A DNA stretch of 12,968 nt, taken from Caldifarciminota bacterium. Lineage in GTDB: Bacteria > WOR-3 > Hydrothermia > WGAB01. Shown here one piece after another: positions 1 to 8,097 of this stretch (position 1 is its first letter; every line of letters starts with the position of its first letter). Position numbers and translations under genes: made by a program. The notes under the pieces are model-generated. The model was not told the origin of the DNA and did no database searches. It worked only from the letters and a program-made list of their open reading frames with translations. The stretch is from contig WGAB01000186.1 of the NCBI GenBank assembly GCA_015489295.1, positions 1 to 12,968 of the forward strand, read 5' to 3'.

Positions 1-536
1 TGCAGGGGCAGGTGGTGATGACCCCCGCGGAGGTGCCCAGCGGCACCGACCGGGTGTTCCTGGCTGTCCGCGACAAGGCACCGGACATCGTGGTCAACAT
101 CCAGGGCGACGAGCCCCTGCTTCAAAGCGAGATGATCAACACCCTGGTGACCGCGCTCCTGGAGAAGGAAAAGGCCGACCTCGCAACCCTGGCCTACTGG
201 TCTCCGGACCCAGGCACCCCCGACCAGGTCAAAATCGCCCTGTCGGACGAGGGCTACGCCCTGTACTTCTCCCGCTCTCCCATCCCCTATTTCCGGGAGG
301 GTCCGCCGGAATACTGGATCCACATCGGCCTGTATGCCTACCGCTTTGAGGCCCTCAAGGCCTTTGTGGAACGCAAGCCCACTCGCCTGGAACAGGCCGA
401 GAAACTGGAACAACTCCGGGCCCTGGACCTGGGGATGCGGATCCTGGTGGTGCCCGTCAAGGAAAAACTGCACCCCGTGGATCGGCCCGAGGACATCCCG
501 GTGGTGGAACACCTGCTGAAACTTCGGCTTCCGTGA
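1..536 (+). CDS. kdsB: 3-deoxy-manno-octulosonate cytidylyltransferase (CMP-Kdo synthetase), 5' partial
   Basis: Cytosolic enzyme that activates Kdo with CTP to give CMP-Kdo, the sugar donor for the inner core of lipopolysaccharide. The reading frame is open from base 3, so the gene starts upstream; 177 codons are present and about 70 N-terminal residues are missing compared with a family length near 250. Family hallmarks are visible: MTPAEVPSGTDR near the start of the fragment, then NIQGDEPLL, which carries the metal-binding Asp of this nucleotidyltransferase fold. Later come YFSRSPIPYFR, a LEQAEKLEQLR helix, and VDRPEDI near the C-terminus, equivalent to the VDTPEDL of known KdsB proteins. 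The GTG at base 12 is internal, not the true start. The stop overlaps the next gene by 4 bases. The family call is firm; use of the 8-amino variant of Kdo cannot be excluded from sequence. Confidence 0.88.
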   Translation, partial: QGQVVMTPAEVPSGTDRVFLAVRDKAPDIVVNIQGDEPLLQSEMINTLVTALLEKEKADLATLAYWSPDPGTPDQVKIALSDEGYALYFSRSPIPYFREGPPEYWIHIGLYAYRFEALKAFVERKPTRLEQAEKLEQLRALDLGMRILVVPVKEKLHPVDRPEDIPVVEHLLKLRLP

Positions 537-1879
537 TCCTCTGGATTCTGGCGGGTTTGGTGATCCTGACGCCACCCGGACCCGGTCCGCGGCTGGCCGG
601 GTTCCGGATCCACGGCTCCCCGGTGCTGGCGCTGCACGACTCCCTGGACGCCTGGCAAACGGCGGTTCGGGATTCCGCGCCCTCGGCCGGGGTCCTGGGG
701 CGACTGGTGCACCGCATCGCCCGCTTTTTTCAGAACCGGGGGTTCCCGTTTCCCCGGGTGCGGGTGGCCTACTTCACGGGTCCGGAGGATTCGTTGACGG
801 CGCATCTGGTGGTCCAACCCGGCCCACTGGTCAAGCCCGGAGTGCTCCGGGCGGAGGGTGTGCCTGGAGTGCCGGAGCCGCTCCGCCGGTGGTTCGCCCC
901 GGCTCTCCGGAACCCCTATGCCGTTGAGCGGCTCCGCACGCTGGCCGGGGGCTGGAACCTCCGGTTCGGCGACCGCCTCACCGTTGATTCCTTTCGCCTG
1001 CGGCCGCCCGACACCCTGCTGCTCTTTGTACAACAGCATCCGGCCAACCACCTGGAGGGTGCGCTTGCTTACGGCCAGGCCGGGCGCCTGCTGGGGCGGC
1101 TCTCCCTGCGGTTCCTGAACCTGGGCGGCACCCTGCGGGCCCTGGCGATCTCCTGGTACCGCTGGCGGGCCGAGGAACAGGAACTCCAGGTGGCCTACGA
1201 GGAGCCCTGGGTGCCCTACCTGCAGATCCGGCTGGAGGGGCGGGGCTACCTGCAGGACACCCTGATGCAGGTGTGGGAGGGTGCCGTGGTGGTGTTTCCG
1301 CTACAACTTTCCTCCCGGCTGGGCCTCGGGATCGCCCATCAGCGAAGCCTGTGGATTCCCACCCAGGAGCGCCATCGGGAAACGCGCAGCCTGATCTACG
1401 TCGAGGGCGGCACCGATCTGGCCTGGCTCCTTCGGGCCGAGGCCACCTCCCGGTTCCTGCGGTACCAGGCCCGGCTCCGGCTGCGGGTGCAGGCGCCGCC
1501 GGCGCTGGAGGCTGGCGTAGAGGCGGTATCCGCGGGCCTGTACCGCTCCCCTGCCCTGCAGCCCACCGATCTTCTGGAGGTGCCGCTTTCCTGGCTCCCC
1601 TTCGGCCTGCAGGCCCTGCCCCGGGAGTTCCGCCGGTTGCTGGGCATCCGGTACTTCGTGGGCCTTGTGACCCCTGCGCTGGCCCTTCGGGGAATGGTGG
1701 AACAGAACTTCTGGCGCCGACGCTTTAACGACCCCCAGGGCCACCGGGGATGGGGCGCCGGGCTGGAACTCGCCTGGCGCACCCCGGGAGGGCTCCAGAT
1801 GGCACTGCAGTACACCTGGCGCCCCGGGCTTTCGCCCTGGGACGGCGTCCTGCGCATAGACCTGAGCCAGGGCTTTTAG
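533..1879 (+). CDS. Predicted outer-membrane beta-barrel protein, possibly Omp85/TamA-like
   Basis: 448 residues from a GTG start that overlaps the kdsB stop (GTGA), so translation is probably coupled; no clear ribosome binding site precedes it. Residues 1-13 are hydrophobic (MILWILAGLVILT) and could be a short export signal, though no basic residues precede the hydrophobic core. Residues about 57-110 read like one POTRA domain: a helix, then NRGFPFPRVRVAYF, alternating strands, QPGPLVKPG and a strand ending in a Gly. From about residue 160 to the end the chain alternates hydrophobic and polar residues with many aromatic residues, and it ends in Phe (LRIDLSQGF), as outer-membrane barrel proteins do. 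It is about half the size of BamA, and I cannot find the VRGY-type loop motif of Omp85 proteins, so that family name is tentative. The role is unknown; insertion of outer-membrane proteins or export of envelope material would fit next to kdsB. Confidence 0.6.
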   Translation: MILWILAGLVILTPPGPGPRLAGFRIHGSPVLALHDSLDAWQTAVRDSAPSAGVLGRLVHRIARFFQNRGFPFPRVRVAYFTGPEDSLTAHLVVQPGPLVKPGVLRAEGVPGVPEPLRRWFAPALRNPYAVERLRTLAGGWNLRFGDRLTVDSFRLRPPDTLLLFVQQHPANHLEGALAYGQAGRLLGRLSLRFLNLGGTLRALAISWYRWRAEEQELQVAYEEPWVPYLQIRLEGRGYLQDTLMQVWEGAVVVFPLQLSSRLGLGIAHQRSLWIPTQERHRETRSLIYVEGGTDLAWLLRAEATSRFLRYQARLRLRVQAPPALEAGVEAVSAGLYRSPALQPTDLLEVPLSWLPFGLQALPREFRRLLGIRYFVGLVTPALALRGMVEQNFWRRRFNDPQGHRGWGAGLELAWRTPGGLQMALQYTWRPGLSPWDGVLRIDLSQGF

Positions 1880-1897
1880 CCGTACAATTTGCCGCCG

Positions 1898-3133
1898 ATG
1901 GCCTGGCTCCACGAGGCACTCTCGGAACTCCAGTTCCGGCTCCAGAAACGCCCCACCTTTGAAAAGGCGCCGCTCCGCCGGGCCGGTCCCTTCGGGGTGT
2001 CGCCGTATCCCGAGGGCCGCGACGGCGCCCTGGTGCTCTCGGCCGACTTTGAACTGGCCTGGGCGTGGCGCATGGGCAAACACAGCCCGGACGCCCGGCA
2101 GATGGCCCGACAGGCCCGGGCCAATATTCCGGTGCTCCTCCGGATCTTTGACACCTACCGGGTACCCATCACCTGGGCCACCGTGGGGCACCTGTTTCTG
2201 GAATCCTGTTCCTGTTCCAACGGCGTGCCCCATCCCGACATGCCGCGGCCCGGCCCCTTTGAAACCGACAAATGGGTGTTCCAGGGCCGGGACTGGTACG
2301 AGGTGGATCCCTGCACCGATTACCGGCAGGACCCCGAGTACTACGCGCCCGACCTGATTGAGGCCATCCTCCAGGCCGAGGTTGCCCACGACATCGGCCT
2401 GCACACCTTTTCGCATGTGCCTTTTCTGCGGAGCGTCATCACCGAGGAGATCGCCCGGCGCGAAATCGAGGCCTCGCTGCAGGCCGCCGAACGCCTGGGG
2501 CTGAGGCCCCGGTCCTGGGTGTTCCCCGGCGGGTACCGCGATTTCCGGGAACTGCTGGCGGAATACGGCATCGTGGTGTACCGCGGCGAGAAGTCGCCCT
2601 CCGCCGAACTGCGGATGCCCCAGTACGAGGAGAGCCTGGGGCTCTGGAACCTGCCCACCACCTACGGTGTGGGGCCCCGGCCCCAGTGGTCCCGGGCCTA
2701 CTATGTGAAACGGCGGATCCGGTACCTGGAACGGGCTGTGGAAACGCGAACCGTGTTCCACTGGTGGTTCCATCCCTCCCTGGCCCCGGACCTCATTGCG
2801 GGGGTGATGGAGCCGGTGCTCGCCCGGGCCTACGAACTCCAGCGGGCCGGAACCCTGTGGGTGGGCACGATGTACGACCTGGCCTCCTACGGCGAGGCCC
2901 TGCGCCAGGTGCGCATCCGCGAGGAGCAACGGGGCCCGGAGCTTCTGTTGCATCTGGAAGGGCGCGCCGACGATCGGTTCAAGCCCTTCCCCGTGTTCCT
3001 GGAACTTCCGGCCGCGGAGTTCCATCGGCGAATCCGGGATCTTTCGGGCGACTTCCAGGAGGTTCCCCATCCGGCAAAGCGGGTCCTGGGCCTCACGCCC
3101 CCGGCCATCCTTCGGATCCGGCTGGCCCGGTAG
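1898..3133 (+). CDS. Polysaccharide deacetylase family protein (NodB-homology fold)
   Basis: 411 residues from the ATG at 1898; a TTG nine bases earlier (1889) is an alternative start. Neither has a ribosome binding site. The catalytic region resembles carbohydrate esterase family 4: LSADFELAWAW with metal-binding candidates Asp50 and Glu52, IGLHTFSHVPF with the His169/His173 pair, and VFPGGYRDF (about 208-216) in the place of the third motif. FHWWFHP (287-293) matches the late His motif. Between motifs one and two lies an insert holding Cys104, Cys106 and Cys139 (SCSCSNG, DPCTDY). A C-terminal segment of about 90 residues, rich in beta strands, follows the catalytic domain. No signal peptide is seen, so it should act in the cytosol or at the inner face of the membrane. 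It lies 18 bases after the barrel gene. Family members remove N-acetyl groups from glycans or hydrolyse related C-N bonds; the substrate here is not known. Confidence 0.8.
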   Translation: MAWLHEALSELQFRLQKRPTFEKAPLRRAGPFGVSPYPEGRDGALVLSADFELAWAWRMGKHSPDARQMARQARANIPVLLRIFDTYRVPITWATVGHLFLESCSCSNGVPHPDMPRPGPFETDKWVFQGRDWYEVDPCTDYRQDPEYYAPDLIEAILQAEVAHDIGLHTFSHVPFLRSVITEEIARREIEASLQAAERLGLRPRSWVFPGGYRDFRELLAEYGIVVYRGEKSPSAELRMPQYEESLGLWNLPTTYGVGPRPQWSRAYYVKRRIRYLERAVETRTVFHWWFHPSLAPDLIAGVMEPVLARAYELQRAGTLWVGTMYDLASYGEALRQVRIREEQRGPELLLHLEGRADDRFKPFPVFLELPAAEFHRRIRDLSGDFQEVPHPAKRVLGLTPPAILRIRLAR

Positions 3134-3155
3134 AGCCCACCGCTTTTGCAAAACC

Positions 3156-3184
3156 TTGGTCTCCGACAGGGGCAGGGGTATAAT
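3156..3184 (+). promoter_or_regulatory. Sigma-70-type promoter for glyA
   Basis: TTGGTC at 3156-3161, a 17-base spacer, and a perfect TATAAT at 3179-3184. The predicted transcript starts near 3191, leaving a leader of about 15 bases that still contains the full ribosome binding site. Confidence 0.75.
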
Positions 3185-3192
3185 TGGGCCAA

Positions 3193-3199
3193 AAGGAGG
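3193..3199 (+). promoter_or_regulatory. Ribosome binding site that fixes the glyA start
   Basis: AAGGAGG ends six bases before the GTG at 3206. It selects this GTG over the upstream in-frame TTG at 3146, which lies before the promoter -10 element and could not be on this transcript. Confidence 0.85.
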
Positions 3200-3205
3200 C
3201 CAGCG

Positions 3206-4489
3206 GTGTGGTCAAGGCTTTTTGAAACCGATCCCGAGGTGTTTCGCTGGATCTACCGGGAAATCCAGCGCCAGCATGAAACCCTGGAATTGATTGCCTC
3301 TGAAAACTTCGCCTCTCCGGCGGTGCTCCTGGCCATGGGAACCCCGCTTTCCAACAAGTATGCCGAGGGCTATCCCCACCGGCGTTACTACGGGGGCTGC
3401 CAGTATGTGGACGAGGTGGAAGACCTGGCCCGGGAGCGGGCCAAGCAGCTCTTTGGGGCCGAACACGCCAATGTGCAGCCCCATGCCGGCACCCAGGCCA
3501 ACCAGGCCGTGTATGCGGCGGTGCTGAAGCCCGGCGACACCATCCTGAGCATGGAACTCTCGCACGGCGGCCACCTGTCCCACGGCAGCCCGGTGTCGCA
3601 GGTGGGCAAACTCTACCGTATCGTGTACTACCACGTGCATCCGGACACCGAGCAGATTGACTTCGACGAGGTGCGCCGCCTGGCCCTGGAGCACCGGCCC
3701 CGGCTGATTGTCACCGGTTACTCGGCCTATCCCCGCACCATTGATTTCCAGCGTTTCCGTGAGATCGCCGACGAGGTGGGCGCCTACCTCATGGCCGACA
3801 TCGCCCATATCGCGGGTCTTGTGGCCGCAGGCGAGCACCCATCGCCCGTGGGCATCGCCGACTTCGTGACCAGCACCACCCACAAAACCCTGCGGGGTCC
3901 CAGGGGCGGCCTGATCCTTACCCAGGCAAAGTACGCCAAAAAGATTGACAAGGCCGTGTTCCCCGGGCTCCAGGGCGGGCCGCTGATGCATGTGATTGCG
4001 GCCAAGGCCGTGGCCTTCGCCGAGGCCCTTACCCCGGAGTTCAAGGCGTACCAGCACCAGATCGTGCTCAACGCCCGGGCTCTGGCACAGCGGCTCCAGG
4101 AGCGGGGCCTGCGGCTGGTGGCCGGCGGCACCGACAACCACCTGATGCTGGTGGACCTGCGGCCCCTGGGCATCACCGGCAAGGTGGCCGAGGAGGCCCT
4201 GGAGCGGGCCGGCATTACGGTCAACAAGAACACCATCCCCTTTGACCCCGAAAAGCCCACGGTCACCAGCGGCATCCGGATCGGTGTCCCCGCGGTGACC
4301 ACCCGGGGCATGAAGGAGCCGGAGATGACCCTCATCGCCGACCTGATCACCGAGGTGCTGGAAGCCCCGGATGACGAAGCCCGGATCCAGCGGGTTCGGG
4401 AAGCGGTCCGCGACCTCACCGAGCGGTTTCCCCTGTACCTGGATTACCGCTCGTGGATGGAAGCGGCCCAGAAAACCGGAGCCTCATGA
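3206..4489 (+). CDS. glyA: Serine hydroxymethyltransferase
   Basis: 427 residues, close to the 417 of the E. coli enzyme. This cytosolic, PLP-dependent enzyme interconverts serine plus tetrahydrofolate with glycine plus methylene-tetrahydrofolate, the main source of one-carbon units. Family motifs are intact: LIASENF near residue 30, SNKYAEGYP and RRYYGG near 49-64, QPHAGTQAN at about 91-99, [21 protein letters not shown], and [12 protein letters not shown] with the PLP-binding Lys at residue 227. PGLQGGP follows. The GTG start is chosen because an AAGGAGG site sits six bases upstream, just downstream of a good promoter. Its TGA stop overlaps the next gene's ATG (ATGA), so the two are co-transcribed and probably coupled. 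Nothing in the coding sequence looks odd. Confidence 0.97.
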   Translation: MWSRLFETDPEVFRWIYREIQRQHETLELIASENFASPAVLLAMGTPLSNKYAEGYPHRRYYGGCQYVDEVEDLARERAKQLFGAEHANVQPHAGTQANQAVYAAVLKPGDTILSMELSHGGHLSHGSPVSQVGKLYRIVYYHVHPDTEQIDFDEVRRLALEHRPRLIVTGYSAYPRTIDFQRFREIADEVGAYLMADIAHIAGLVAAGEHPSPVGIADFVTSTTHKTLRGPRGGLILTQAKYAKKIDKAVFPGLQGGPLMHVIAAKAVAFAEALTPEFKAYQHQIVLNARALAQRLQERGLRLVAGGTDNHLMLVDLRPLGITGKVAEEALERAGITVNKNTIPFDPEKPTVTSGIRIGVPAVTTRGMKEPEMTLIADLITEVLEAPDDEARIQRVREAVRDLTERFPLYLDYRSWMEAAQKTGAS

Positions 4490-7017
4490 CCGTTCAGGAC
4501 GTCCAGCGGCAGATTTACCATTACCTGGTCAGACGTCCACGGGAGCCGGCCCTTTTCCTGCTGTCGGTCCCTCTGGGAATCCCTGCAGAGGAAACCTTTT
4601 CGCGCCTCCAGCTGGGAGTGGCCCGGATCCGCGCCCTGAGCCCGCCGGGCATCGCGGAAGGCCCCACCCGCGAACTCCGCATCGTTGTGGATCTGGAACA
4701 GCGCAAGCGGCCACCGAGCTTTTTCCTGTTTCAAAAGGTGTTTGCCGAGATCCGGCGGCGGTACCCCACCACCTGGGACACCGTAGTGGCCGACACCTTG
4801 ATGGCGAGCCCGCTTACCGTGCCGCCCGATCGGCTGAACCGGGCCGAGGGGTACCAGTGGCTGTACCGTGTGGCCCAAACGCTGGCCTGGTTCGCCGGCG
4901 AGCCTCCCCTACGGCTTTACATCTATCACCTGGAACGGGCAGACGAATGGTCGCTGGAAACCCTGCGGTACCTCATGAGCCGGATGACCTCCACACCTCT
5001 GCAGATTTTCGGACTCTGGAAGCCGCCGCCCGATCCCCGCGAGACCCCGCTGGCCCCCTATTCGGAAACCCTCCCTCCGAACATCCACATCTTTGAGGTC
5101 TCCCGCCCCTCGCTCAGGGAACTCCTCAAGCGGCTGAACACGACGCTCCCCGAAAGCACGCTCCGGCTCCTCTATCCCGAGGTTCGCCGTCGCCCTCTGG
5201 CTCTCGAGGCGTTGGTAAAGGGAATGCCGGGGCTGGAAGATCTTGCGCCCAAAACCCTGCGGAGCTGGAAACAGGCCCTGACCCGGCAACTCGGGGAGGT
5301 AGACACGGCCATCCTTTTCCTGCTGTCCCATTTTACGGAGGGGTTGACCACTCGGGATCTGCGAAATCTGCTGAAATTCCCGGCGGACCGGATCCAGCGA
5401 CAACTCCAGGATCTGGCCCGGCGAGGTCTGGTTTTCCAGGATCGCGGATATTGGGGCGCCTCCCTGCCGAACCTTCCCCTGCCCACGCCGCTGTCTGACC
5501 ATTTCCGCCTGGATGAGGCCGAGGGGATTGCCCATCCGCCGCTGCACAAGGCCCGGTTTTACGAGGCCCTGGGCTTCAAGGACAGGGCCGTCGAGCACCT
5601 GGTGGAAACCGCGAGTACGGAGCTGGCCCGGGGAAACATCGACCAGGCCGTTCAACACCTTCGGAAAGCCCGAGCGCTTCATCCCCACGACCTGGACCTC
5701 CTGCAAAAGGAGATCTCGTGGCTTCTGGCCTATGAGCGCCACGACGAAATCCGAAGGCTGATCAAGACCTTAGACCCTGCCAATCCCGATCACTTCAGCC
5801 TGATCAAACACGCCGAGGCCTCTTTCCGTCCGCCTACCGATGTGCTCAGGGAAACCGAGGAGTTTCTTCAAACCCTGGAGAATCCTCCCAACAAGCTGTT
5901 CTTCCTTGCCGCTCGCCTGGCCCTGGATCTTCGCGATGCGGAGCGTGCCCGACGGTACCTGGACCGGATTCGCCGGGAAGCGTTGACCTCTCCCCGGGAA
6001 CAGGCCACGTTCTGGGAACTGATGGGGTGGTGCCATCTGCTGCTGGGGGAGAACCGAGAGGCTCGGGCCTGTTATCAACGGGTTCGAAGCCTGCTGCCTA
6101 AGATCGAGAGCCCCGAAGAACGGGCGAGTTTTTACAACAACCTGGCCGGCATCCTCCTTTTTATCGGCGAGCGCAATCAGGCCCTGACCTACATGGAGCG
6201 GGCCATGGAACTCGCCGCCCGCATTGGACACCCCAGCCTGTACCAGATCGCCTCCATGAACCGGTTCCTGGCCTATGAACGGGTCCAGCGATACCGGGAA
6301 GCGCGAAGAATCCTCCTGCAAACCTTTCATCTGGAGTGGTTCAGCAAGGCCCCGCTCCACGGCCGCCTCGTCGCCCTGATGAACTTCCAGCTCATTGAGT
6401 TCCGGCTGGGCAAGTTTGAAACGGCGGCCTACGTGTACCGGAAACTCCACCCCCACTATTATCGCAAATTCCCCTTCCTTTTGCTCGACGCGGCCGAAAC
6501 CTATGTCCACTCTCTCCATACCTTCGAGGGCCACGCCGACGAGATCCACCGGGTTTTAAAGGATTTTCGTGAACTCCTTGCGGAGATGCCCGAGGAGCTG
6601 CCGGAAAACTTCGAGCCCCTCCTCCAGTACCTGGAGGCCATCTGGATGGTGGAACAGGGACGCCTGGAGGAGGCCCTCCAGGTGTTCCAAACCCTCCGGG
6701 AAACCTTGCATCCCCAACGGTCCCGCTACCTCAAGGCCGCGGTCACGGCGTTTCTGGGGGAAACTCTGGTACTCCTGGGGCGCATCCAGAAGGGTCTCCG
6801 GTACTTCAACGAGGCCCTGGAGGAGATTCAAAAGCACTTCGCCTCCGAGGTTCCCTACTACCGGTTTCTCAAAGTTCAGGCCCTGATCCAGGCCGGGGTG
6901 ATCCCGGTCCAGGAAATGGAAAACCTGGAAAAGGACCTCCACGAAGTGGGCGCCCTGGACCTGGCACGCAGGGTGCGGGAACTTCGGGAGCGCCAGGGTC
7001 AAAGCCCGGAGCCCTAA
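4486..7017 (+). CDS. STAND/AAA_16-like pseudo-ATPase with TPR-like repeats
   Basis: 843 residues from the ATG overlapping the glyA stop; a GGAG lies four bases upstream. An earlier in-frame start at 4453 would lie inside glyA. Residues 22-40 ([19 protein letters not shown]) align in pattern with the Walker A strand-loop-helix of AAA_16 ATPases, but Lys-Thr is replaced by Ala34-Glu35. Residues 141-160 align with the family's Walker B stretch (typically LVLEDLHWADEASL), here [14 protein letters not shown], so both acidic residues are replaced, by Tyr and His. [11 protein letters not shown] (233-243) matches the usual GNPLFLEEL segment. About 268-330 resembles the winged-helix module. From about 355 to 830 the chain is helical in TPR style ([38 protein letters not shown]). 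No signal peptide, membrane segment or DNA-binding output domain is seen. Probably a cytosolic scaffold or sensor; its partner is unknown. The repeat architecture is well supported; the STAND ancestry is my inference. Confidence 0.7.
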   Translation: MTVQDVQRQIYHYLVRRPREPALFLLSVPLGIPAEETFSRLQLGVARIRALSPPGIAEGPTRELRIVVDLEQRKRPPSFFLFQKVFAEIRRRYPTTWDTVVADTLMASPLTVPPDRLNRAEGYQWLYRVAQTLAWFAGEPPLRLYIYHLERADEWSLETLRYLMSRMTSTPLQIFGLWKPPPDPRETPLAPYSETLPPNIHIFEVSRPSLRELLKRLNTTLPESTLRLLYPEVRRRPLALEALVKGMPGLEDLAPKTLRSWKQALTRQLGEVDTAILFLLSHFTEGLTTRDLRNLLKFPADRIQRQLQDLARRGLVFQDRGYWGASLPNLPLPTPLSDHFRLDEAEGIAHPPLHKARFYEALGFKDRAVEHLVETASTELARGNIDQAVQHLRKARALHPHDLDLLQKEISWLLAYERHDEIRRLIKTLDPANPDHFSLIKHAEASFRPPTDVLRETEEFLQTLENPPNKLFFLAARLALDLRDAERARRYLDRIRREALTSPREQATFWELMGWCHLLLGENREARACYQRVRSLLPKIESPEERASFYNNLAGILLFIGERNQALTYMERAMELAARIGHPSLYQIASMNRFLAYERVQRYREARRILLQTFHLEWFSKAPLHGRLVALMNFQLIEFRLGKFETAAYVYRKLHPHYYRKFPFLLLDAAETYVHSLHTFEGHADEIHRVLKDFRELLAEMPEELPENFEPLLQYLEAIWMVEQGRLEEALQVFQTLRETLHPQRSRYLKAAVTAFLGETLVLLGRIQKGLRYFNEALEEIQKHFASEVPYYRFLKVQALIQAGVIPVQEMENLEKDLHEVGALDLARRVRELRERQGQSPEP

Positions 7018-7040
7018 GGTTTCGGACTTCCTCCTGGGGT

Positions 7041-8036
7041 TTACGCCTCCCCGAGCCCCAGATCCGGCACCGCCTCCAGCGAAAGGGGATGGGATTCTCC
7101 CTGCAGAAACCGGGCGTATGCCACCATGCCAATCATGGCCGCGTTGTCGGCACAGTATTCCGGTAGCGGCAACAGCACCTCACAGTCGGCAAACTCCCGG
7201 GCCAGGCGTTCCCGCAACCGGGAGTTCAGGGAAACGCCGCCCACCACCGCCACCCGGCGCAGGCCGGTTTGGTCCACGGCGGCCCGGAGCTTTTCCAGCA
7301 GCATGTCCAGCAGAGCCTCCTGGTAGGCAGCGGCCAGGTGGGGCAGATGGGCTTGAATCCAGGCCGGGTCCTTCTTCTCCAGGTAGTACCGAAGAGCAGT
7401 CTTGATGCCGCTGAAGCTGAAGTCCAGGCCCGGCACCCGGGCCCGGGGGAACCGGTGGAACCCGGGATCCCCCTGCCGTGCCAGCCGGTCGATGTGGGGC
7501 CCTCCGGGATAGGGTAGGCCCAGAAGCCGTGCGCCCTTGTCAAAGGCCTCGCCCACGGCGTCGTCCAGCGTGGTGCCCAGGAGGCGGTACCGGAACCGTT
7601 CTTCCATCACCACCAATTCGGTATGGCCGCCGGATACCAGCAGGAAGAGGATCGGCGGAGCAGCCTCAGGATGGTTGATGAAGATGGAAAACAGGTGGCC
7701 CTCCAGGTGATTGATCCCCAGGAAGGGTTTGCCCAAGCTGTGGGCCAGGCCCTTGGCGAACACCAGGCCCACGAGCAGGGCGCCGATCAGGCCCGGGCCC
7801 CGGGTGGCCGCCACCACCTGTACGTCGTGGGGCTCGAGCCCGGCGCGTTTCAAGGCTTCCAGCGTGACCGGCAAGATCAGGCGGGCGTGGGCCCGGGACG
7901 CGAGTTCCGGGACCACCCCGCCGAATTCCGAGTGCACCAGCTGCTGGCGGGTGACATTGGCCAGCACTCGACCGTCCTCGATTACCGCGGCCGAGGTTTC
8001 GTCGCAGGAGGTTTCAAAGGCCAGCACCCGCAGCAT
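7041..8036 (-). CDS. tsaD: tRNA N6-adenosine threonylcarbamoyltransferase
   Basis: 331 residues, a normal length. TsaD transfers threonylcarbamoyl from TC-AMP to A37 of tRNAs reading ANN codons (t6A), working in the cytosol with TsaB and TsaE, neither of which is in this window. The ASKHA-type fold shows FETSCDETSAAV at the N-terminus, ELASRAHA, TRGPGLIGALLVG, and NHLEGH with the metal-binding His110 and His114. VSGGHTELV, DDAVGEAFDKGARLLGLPYPGG, FSFSGIKTAL, VVGGVSLNSRLR and YCADNAAMIG (with the third metal ligand, about Asp297) follow. The ATG at 8036 is the natural start, but there is no ribosome binding site before it, and a terminator-like hairpin ends only about 12 bases upstream. It converges on the preceding plus-strand gene with a 23-base gap that holds no clear terminator. 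Confidence 0.96.
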   Translation of the reverse strand: MLRVLAFETSCDETSAAVIEDGRVLANVTRQQLVHSEFGGVVPELASRAHARLILPVTLEALKRAGLEPHDVQVVAATRGPGLIGALLVGLVFAKGLAHSLGKPFLGINHLEGHLFSIFINHPEAAPPILFLLVSGGHTELVVMEERFRYRLLGTTLDDAVGEAFDKGARLLGLPYPGGPHIDRLARQGDPGFHRFPRARVPGLDFSFSGIKTALRYYLEKKDPAWIQAHLPHLAAAYQEALLDMLLEKLRAAVDQTGLRRVAVVGGVSLNSRLRERLAREFADCEVLLPLPEYCADNAAMIGMVAYARFLQGESHPLSLEAVPDLGLGEA

Positions 8037-8047
8037 GGTTCTGCATC

Positions 8048-8079
8048 AAAAACGGGGGATTCGGCGAATCCCCCGTTTT
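8048..8079 (-). terminator. Rho-independent terminator after the FKBP gene, directly before tsaD
   Basis: A perfect 14-bp inverted repeat (8049-8062 with 8066-8079) with a 3-base loop and a GC-rich core of five G-C pairs plus one more. It is followed on the minus strand by a run of five T. It lies 18 bases after the FKBP stop and ends about 12 bases before the tsaD ATG, so it may also act as an attenuator or shield the tsaD start. Confidence 0.85.
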
Positions 8080-8097
8080 CGGCCTTGTTCGGGTTTC

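Noticed and set aside
1301..3151. 616-codon open frame on the minus strand
   Set aside because: It lies opposite the barrel and deacetylase genes and has low-complexity Gly/Pro/His-rich composition with no recognisable domain; it is a shadow of GC-rich coding sequence.
3146..3205. Longer glyA with a TTG start at 3146
   Set aside because: The added 20 codons cover the -35 and -10 elements, and the AAGGAGG site points to the GTG at 3206.
3212..4141. 309-codon open frame on the minus strand inside glyA
   Set aside because: Fully antisense to an unambiguous serine hydroxymethyltransferase; composition is typical of a shadow frame.
7018..7040. Bidirectional terminator between the convergent STAND-like gene and tsaD
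   Set aside because: I looked for a hairpin in the 23-base gap and found no stem with a T run.
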